The position numbers were made by a program, and so were the translations under genes. A stretch of 8,998 nucleotides of DNA, taken from contig CAYYJM010000260.1 of NCBI GenBank assembly GCA_964471755.1, positions 1-8,998 of the forward strand. Reading direction: 5' to 3'. Numbering within the stretch: position 1 is the first letter of the stretch; each line of letters begins with the position of its first letter. This document shows, in pieces, positions 6,083-8,998 of this stretch. The notes beneath the pieces were generated by a model. It did no database searches. It worked only from the letters and a program-made list of their open reading frames with translations, and was not told where the DNA came from. The stretch comes from CAYYJM01 sp964471755. GTDB taxonomy: Bacteria > Planctomycetota > Planctomycetia > Gemmatales > Gemmataceae.

Positions 6083-7465
6083 TCACAGGCCCTGAACGAT
6101 CCCGAGGACCTCGTCCAGACAGTCGGCCAGGAAGTCGGCGTCGTCGGTCGTCAGGCACATCGGCGGCTTGATCCGCAGGACATTGCCGAAGTAACCGCTC
6201 TTGCCCAGGAGCAGACCGCGATCCTTGCACAGTTCCAGCACCTCGGCCGTCTCGGTCGTCGCTGGCTCCTTCGTCGTTCGATCGCGTACCAGTTCGACGC
6301 CGAGCATCAGGCCCAGACCGCGCACCTCGCCGATGAGCGGTTGCCGCTCGGCCACGGCGAGCAGGCGCTCCTTCAGACGCGCCCCGACTCGGCGGGCGTT
6401 CTCCTGGATGCCCTCGCTGTCGATCACCTCCAGCGTCGCCAGGCCCTGCGTCATGGACACCGGATTGCCACCGAACGTGTTGAAGTGCGTCCGCTTCTTC
6501 AGGGCCGCGGCGATCTCCGGGCGCGTGACGCACGCGCCGAGCGGGGCACCGTTGCCGAACCCCTTGGCCAGCGTGACCAGGTCCGGCGTCACGCCCCAGT
6601 TCTGGAAGCCCCAGAAGTGTTCGCCCGTTCGGCCGAAGCCGGTCTGCACCTCGTCGGCGATGCACAGGCCGCCGTGCCGACGGACGATGTCGTAGACGAT
6701 CGGGAAATACTCCGGCGGCGGCATGACCACGCCGCCGACACCCTGGATCGGTTCGCCGATGAAGCAGGCGATCTCGCCGCACGTCTCGTAGCGGATCACA
6801 TCCTCGATGTCGCGGGCACACCGGACGTCGCAGCTGGGATACGTCAGGCCGAACGGACAGCGGTAACAGTAACCCGGCATGCCATGACGGACGCCGCCGG
6901 TCGGGATGCTCTTGAACTTCCAGGTGCCGTGCGCGGTCAGGCCGAGAGCGGCCGAGGTGCCACCGTGGTAGCCGTTCCGCAGGGCGATCACCTCCTGATT
7001 GCCGGTGTACTCGCGAGCCGACAGCAGGGCGATCTCGTTCGCCTCGCTTCCGGAATTGGTGAAGTAGCTGGAGGTCAACCCGCTCTCCGCTGGCAGATGC
7101 TCGGCGAGGGCCTGGCCGAGCTGGCCGAGCGTCGGATGAAGGTAGATCGTCGTCGTGTGCTGGAGCTTGCCGACCTGCTCACGCACCTTCTCGACGATCT
7201 TCGGATGACAGTGACCGACCGACACGGTGACGATGCCGGCGAAGCCATCGAGGTACTGCTTGCCCGTCTCGTCCCACAGGTACTGCATGTGCCCCTCGAC
7301 GACGAGGAGCGGCTCGCGGTAGTAGGTGACCAGGCCCGGCGTGATGTACTGACGACGCACTGCCAGCACCTCGTCGCGGGAGGGGCCGTCGTAGGCCTGC
7401 GGCTGGTGCGTGGCGAGCGGCAGCGGCACACGTCGCGTGGTCGGCTCTGCGGGTTGGACGGACAT
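6083..7465 (-). CDS. class-III PLP aminotransferase, AGXT2-like
   Basis: A 460-residue, probably cytoplasmic, fold-type I aminotransferase that would move an amino group from an amino acid or omega-amino acid to a 2-oxo acid. Visible motifs: GFAGIVTVSVGHCHP (74-88) near the N-terminus; the phosphate-binding NSGSEANE (137-144); GYHGGT (165-170); IADEVQTGFGRTG (269-281), with D271 expected to pair with the pyridine nitrogen and Q274 next to the ring; and TLAKGFGNG (298-306), with K301 as the Schiff-base lysine. Length is normal for class III. The sequence most resembles alanine-glyoxylate aminotransferase 2-type proteins; acetylornithine or 4-aminobutyrate transaminases are less likely, and the substrate is not decidable here. 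A four-Cys segment (C200, C203, C212, C216) sits mid-protein. The ATG at 7465 has AGAGGA six bases upstream. The frame stays open to 7630, but that part runs into repeat DNA and has no protein character. Confidence 0.92.
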   Translation of the reverse strand: MSVQPAEPTTRRVPLPLATHQPQAYDGPSRDEVLAVRRQYITPGLVTYYREPLLVVEGHMQYLWDETGKQYLDGFAGIVTVSVGHCHPKIVEKVREQVGKLQHTTTIYLHPTLGQLGQALAEHLPAESGLTSSYFTNSGSEANEIALLSAREYTGNQEVIALRNGYHGGTSAALGLTAHGTWKFKSIPTGGVRHGMPGYCYRCPFGLTYPSCDVRCARDIEDVIRYETCGEIACFIGEPIQGVGGVVMPPPEYFPIVYDIVRRHGGLCIADEVQTGFGRTGEHFWGFQNWGVTPDLVTLAKGFGNGAPLGACVTRPEIAAALKKRTHFNTFGGNPVSMTQGLATLEVIDSEGIQENARRVGARLKERLLAVAERQPLIGEVRGLGLMLGVELVRDRTTKEPATTETAEVLELCKDRGLLLGKSGYFGNVLRIKPPMCLTTDDADFLADCLDEVLGIVQGL

Positions 7466-7471
7466 CGTGAT

Positions 7472-7477
7472 TCCTCT
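7472..7477 (-). promoter_or_regulatory. ribosome binding site of the aminotransferase gene
   Basis: AGAGGA on the minus strand, six bases before the ATG at 7465-7463. It fixes this start against longer in-frame alternatives that begin inside the repeat region. Confidence 0.6.
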
Positions 7478-7499
7478 TCGGGGCCGCTTTCGGCTCCAG

Positions 7500-7543
7500 C
7501 TGGGGGTGTGGCCCATTGTACTCGAACGAGTCCGCTTCACGCC
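7500..7543. repeat. direct repeat copy 1 (44 bp)
   Basis: About 84 percent identical by eye to 7742-7784. Shared blocks are CTGGGGGTG, CATTGTAC, CGAACGAG and GCTTCACGCC. It lies in the leader of the aminotransferase gene, 35 bases above its start. On the minus strand it contains TACAAT (7515-7520), which resembles a -10 box, but no clear -35 is present. Together with copy 2 it brackets the palindromic element at 7567-7739. Confidence 0.6.
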
Positions 7544-7566
7544 GGGTGCATCCCCGGAGTTGCGGT

Positions 7567-7739
7567 CCAAAATGTAGGGTGGGCCGAGCGCTAGCGAGAG
7601 CCCACCGACGCACACAGAGCGCAGCGTCACCGATCCGCTGCGGTGTCGCTGCGCTCCTGGGCGAGTGGTGGGCCGGCGCTGTCGTCTCCTTCACGGGGTA
7701 CCAGGCCATGACAGCGCTCTGGCCCACCCTACATTTTGG
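7567..7739. repeat. MITE/REP-like palindromic element
   Basis: This 173-bp non-coding element is bounded by a perfect 19-base terminal inverted repeat (CCAAAATGTAGGGTGGGCC at 7567-7585; complement at 7721-7739). Inside are three hairpins: 7578-7606 (GGTGGGC/GCCCACC arms around the palindrome CGCTAGCG); 7617-7656 (16-bp stem with one mismatch, eight-base loop); and 7667-7728 (GGTGGGCC and GCGCTGTC arms with a small internal loop). The heptamer GGTGGGC/GCCCACC occurs four times in alternating orientation, allowing alternative folds. No transposase or clear target-site duplication is visible. It fills most of the gap between the enolase-superfamily and aminotransferase genes. Confidence 0.7.
7617..7656. 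repeat. central hairpin of the palindromic element
   Basis: Arms 7617-7632 and 7641-7656 are complementary over 16 bases with one mismatch (GAGCGCAGCG core) around the loop ATCCGCTG. This is the most stable-looking single hairpin within the element and would be transcribed if the flanking minus-strand genes share an mRNA. Confidence 0.65.
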
Positions 7740-7741
7740 CC

Positions 7742-7784
7742 CTGGGGGTGGCCTCATTGTACGCGAACGAGCTGGCTTCACGCC
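7742..7784. repeat. direct repeat copy 2 (43 bp), overlapping a stop codon
   Basis: The partner of 7500-7543, starting two bases beyond the palindromic element. Its last bases (7778-7784) include the TGA stop and final codon region of the enolase-superfamily gene, so the repeat reaches into the coding 3' end. It also contains TACAAT on the minus strand (7756-7761). Confidence 0.6.
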
Positions 7785-8998
7785 CGACTGATCCGGTAGC
7801 CGGGCCGATTCGGCCGAAACAGATCCGGGTTGAGGCGGACGCCCAGGCCTGGGCCGCGCGGCAGTTCCGCCTGGCCGGCCCGGATCACCACCGGCCGATC
7901 GATCAGATCCTGGTAGAACGTCCGGATGTGGGCCCGCACCGTCTCCTGGAAGCAGCACCCCGGCACGGCCGCGTTGACGTGCAGACCGGCGAACAACGTC
8001 AGCGGTCCCGTACAGTCGTGCAGCGTCACCGAGACGTTGCACCCCTGAGCCAGGTGAGCGATGCGAACCGTCTCGGAAATGCCGCCGGCCCAGGTCGGGT
8101 CGATCATGACGAAGTCCGCCGCCCGGCCCTCCAGCACGCGCGCGAAGTCCGCACGGGTCAGGAGCATCTCGCTGACGGAAATCGGCATCCGACTCTGCCG
8201 ACGAAAATCGGCCAGCGTGTCCAGGTTGTCCACCTTGAGAATGTCCTCCAGCCAGAGCGGTCGCACATCACGCAGTGCGTCGGCGATGCGCAGCGCGGCC
8301 GGCAGCAGGAAGAAGCCGTGGCCATCGACCATGATCTCGATCCGATCGCCGAATCGGGCCCGGATCTCACGCAGGGGCCGAACGGCCGCCTCCAGGTCGG
8401 CCAGCGCGATCCGCATGCCGCCGTGGGCGTGGGCCGCAGCGTCGAACGGCCAGGTCTTGACGGCGGTATATCCCTCGGCGAGCAGCTCCTCAACCAGGGC
8501 GCACGGATCGTGAAAGAGCAGATACGAATCCTGAAGCGGGCCGGCCTGGCCGAGCGTGCCATAACCGGGCCAACCCTGATCGCCGCCAGGATCACGGCCG
8601 TACGACGGGTTGCCGCAGCTGTTGTAGACCGGAACGCTCGACCGAACCGGGCCGCCAAGCAGGCGATAGATCGGCTGGCCGCACACCTGGCCGAGGAGGT
8701 CCCACAGAGCCAGATCGATCGCCGACAGAGCCCGCAGCTCGGTGCCGCGTCCGCCGAAGTTCGCGGCCCGCTCGTAGAGGAACCGCCAGTGCGATTCGAT
8801 GGCCAGGGCATCGCCACCGAGCAGGCGACGCGCCATCCAGTCGTGGATCATGGCGGCGACGGCGTGCGGAGCGTAGTAGGTTTCGCCATGACCGACCCGA
8901 CCGTCCGCAGTGTGGATGCGCAGCAGGAGCAGACCCGGCATCACGTCGTCGGGGATGACCGTCTCGATGGCCTCGATGCGGACCAGGTCGTCGGCGAC
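7778..8998 (-). CDS. enolase-superfamily (mandelate racemase-like) enzyme, 5' end outside the window
   Basis: Partial: the frame is open to the window edge (residues numbered from there, 406 visible). A GTG at 8944 is not the real start, because the 18 codons above it (RIEAIETVIPDD) read as the first strand of the family's N-terminal capping domain. These enzymes abstract a proton alpha to a carboxylate, usually dehydrating sugar acids or racemizing substrates. Mg ligands D225, E251 and E277, the D300-H327 dyad and E352 are visible. The spacings D-E-E-D-H of 26, 26, 23 and 27 equal those of mandelate racemase (D195, E221, E247, D270, H297). The usual KxK is K181-T-W183, so only the first Lys is kept, and the stretch from it to the first Mg ligand is about 13 residues longer than in mandelate racemase. 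A sugar-acid dehydratase is the most likely job; the substrate is unknown. The stop codon lies in a repeat. Confidence 0.88.
   Translation of the reverse strand, partial: VADDLVRIEAIETVIPDDVMPGLLLLRIHTADGRVGHGETYYAPHAVAAMIHDWMARRLLGGDALAIESHWRFLYERAANFGGRGTELRALSAIDLALWDLLGQVCGQPIYRLLGGPVRSSVPVYNSCGNPSYGRDPGGDQGWPGYGTLGQAGPLQDSYLLFHDPCALVEELLAEGYTAVKTWPFDAAAHAHGGMRIALADLEAAVRPLREIRARFGDRIEIMVDGHGFFLLPAALRIADALRDVRPLWLEDILKVDNLDTLADFRRQSRMPISVSEMLLTRADFARVLEGRAADFVMIDPTWAGGISETVRIAHLAQGCNVSVTLHDCTGPLTLFAGLHVNAAVPGCCFQETVRAHIRTFYQDLIDRPVVIRAGQAELPRGPGLGVRLNPDLFRPNRPGYRISRA

Noticed and set aside
5963..7594. Plus-strand open frame of 543 codons opposite the aminotransferase
   Set aside because: It runs through two palindromic repeats and is the antisense image of a gene with intact PLP motifs. 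No domain is recognisable.
7466..7630. Extension of the aminotransferase N-terminus to 7630
   Set aside because: The added codons are read through a direct repeat and the palindromic element and have no protein character. The ATG at 7465 has AGAGGA at proper spacing.

Overview
The window reads as chromosomal DNA of a GC-rich planctomycete, probably from the Gemmataceae and relatives. The main evidence is the largest gene. It is an exported fusion of an SGNH-like domain, a 'PVC-type membrane-bound dehydrogenase' propeller, HEAT-like helices, a discoidin domain, an azurin-like copper domain and a C-terminal heme domain, a type of architecture typical of Planctomycetes. This placement comes from recalled family knowledge, not from a database search.

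All supportable genes lie on the minus strand, so transcription runs from high to low coordinates. In that order: (1) an enolase-superfamily protein of the mandelate racemase type (7778-8998), open at the window edge so its start lies outside; (2) a 312 bp gap holding a palindrome-rich MITE/REP-like repeat (7567-7739), flanked by two copies of a diverged ~44 bp direct repeat, one of which contains the stop codon of gene 1; (3) a class-III PLP aminotransferase of the AGXT2-like type (6083-7465); (4) a 219 bp gap with a long inverted repeat (5965-6080) beginning just after the aminotransferase stop; (5) the 1668-residue multidomain redox protein (857-5863); (6) a 17-bp RNA hairpin with a GCAA tetraloop (807-844), probably its terminator.

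Below about 800 the sequence changes character. It looks lower in GC and has no long gene. It holds a small two-helix membrane protein (269-611) that can be read through only if one base is removed from a five-A run, a 21-bp perfect palindrome inside that gene, and an imperfect array of 20-bp-period repeats upstream of it (651-750). Positions 1-268 show nothing convincing.

The enolase-superfamily enzyme (typically sugar-acid dehydration or racemization), the aminotransferase and the exported dehydrogenase with built-in copper and heme centres would fit a catabolic locus for a polyol, sugar acid or amino acid. The substrate cannot be read from the sequence, and the repeat-filled gaps leave open whether the three genes share a transcript. 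I see no defence system, CRISPR array, transposase, tRNA or rRNA. The points most worth following up are the redox fusion protein, the two structured intergenic repeats, and the 20-bp array with the adjacent frameshifted membrane protein.
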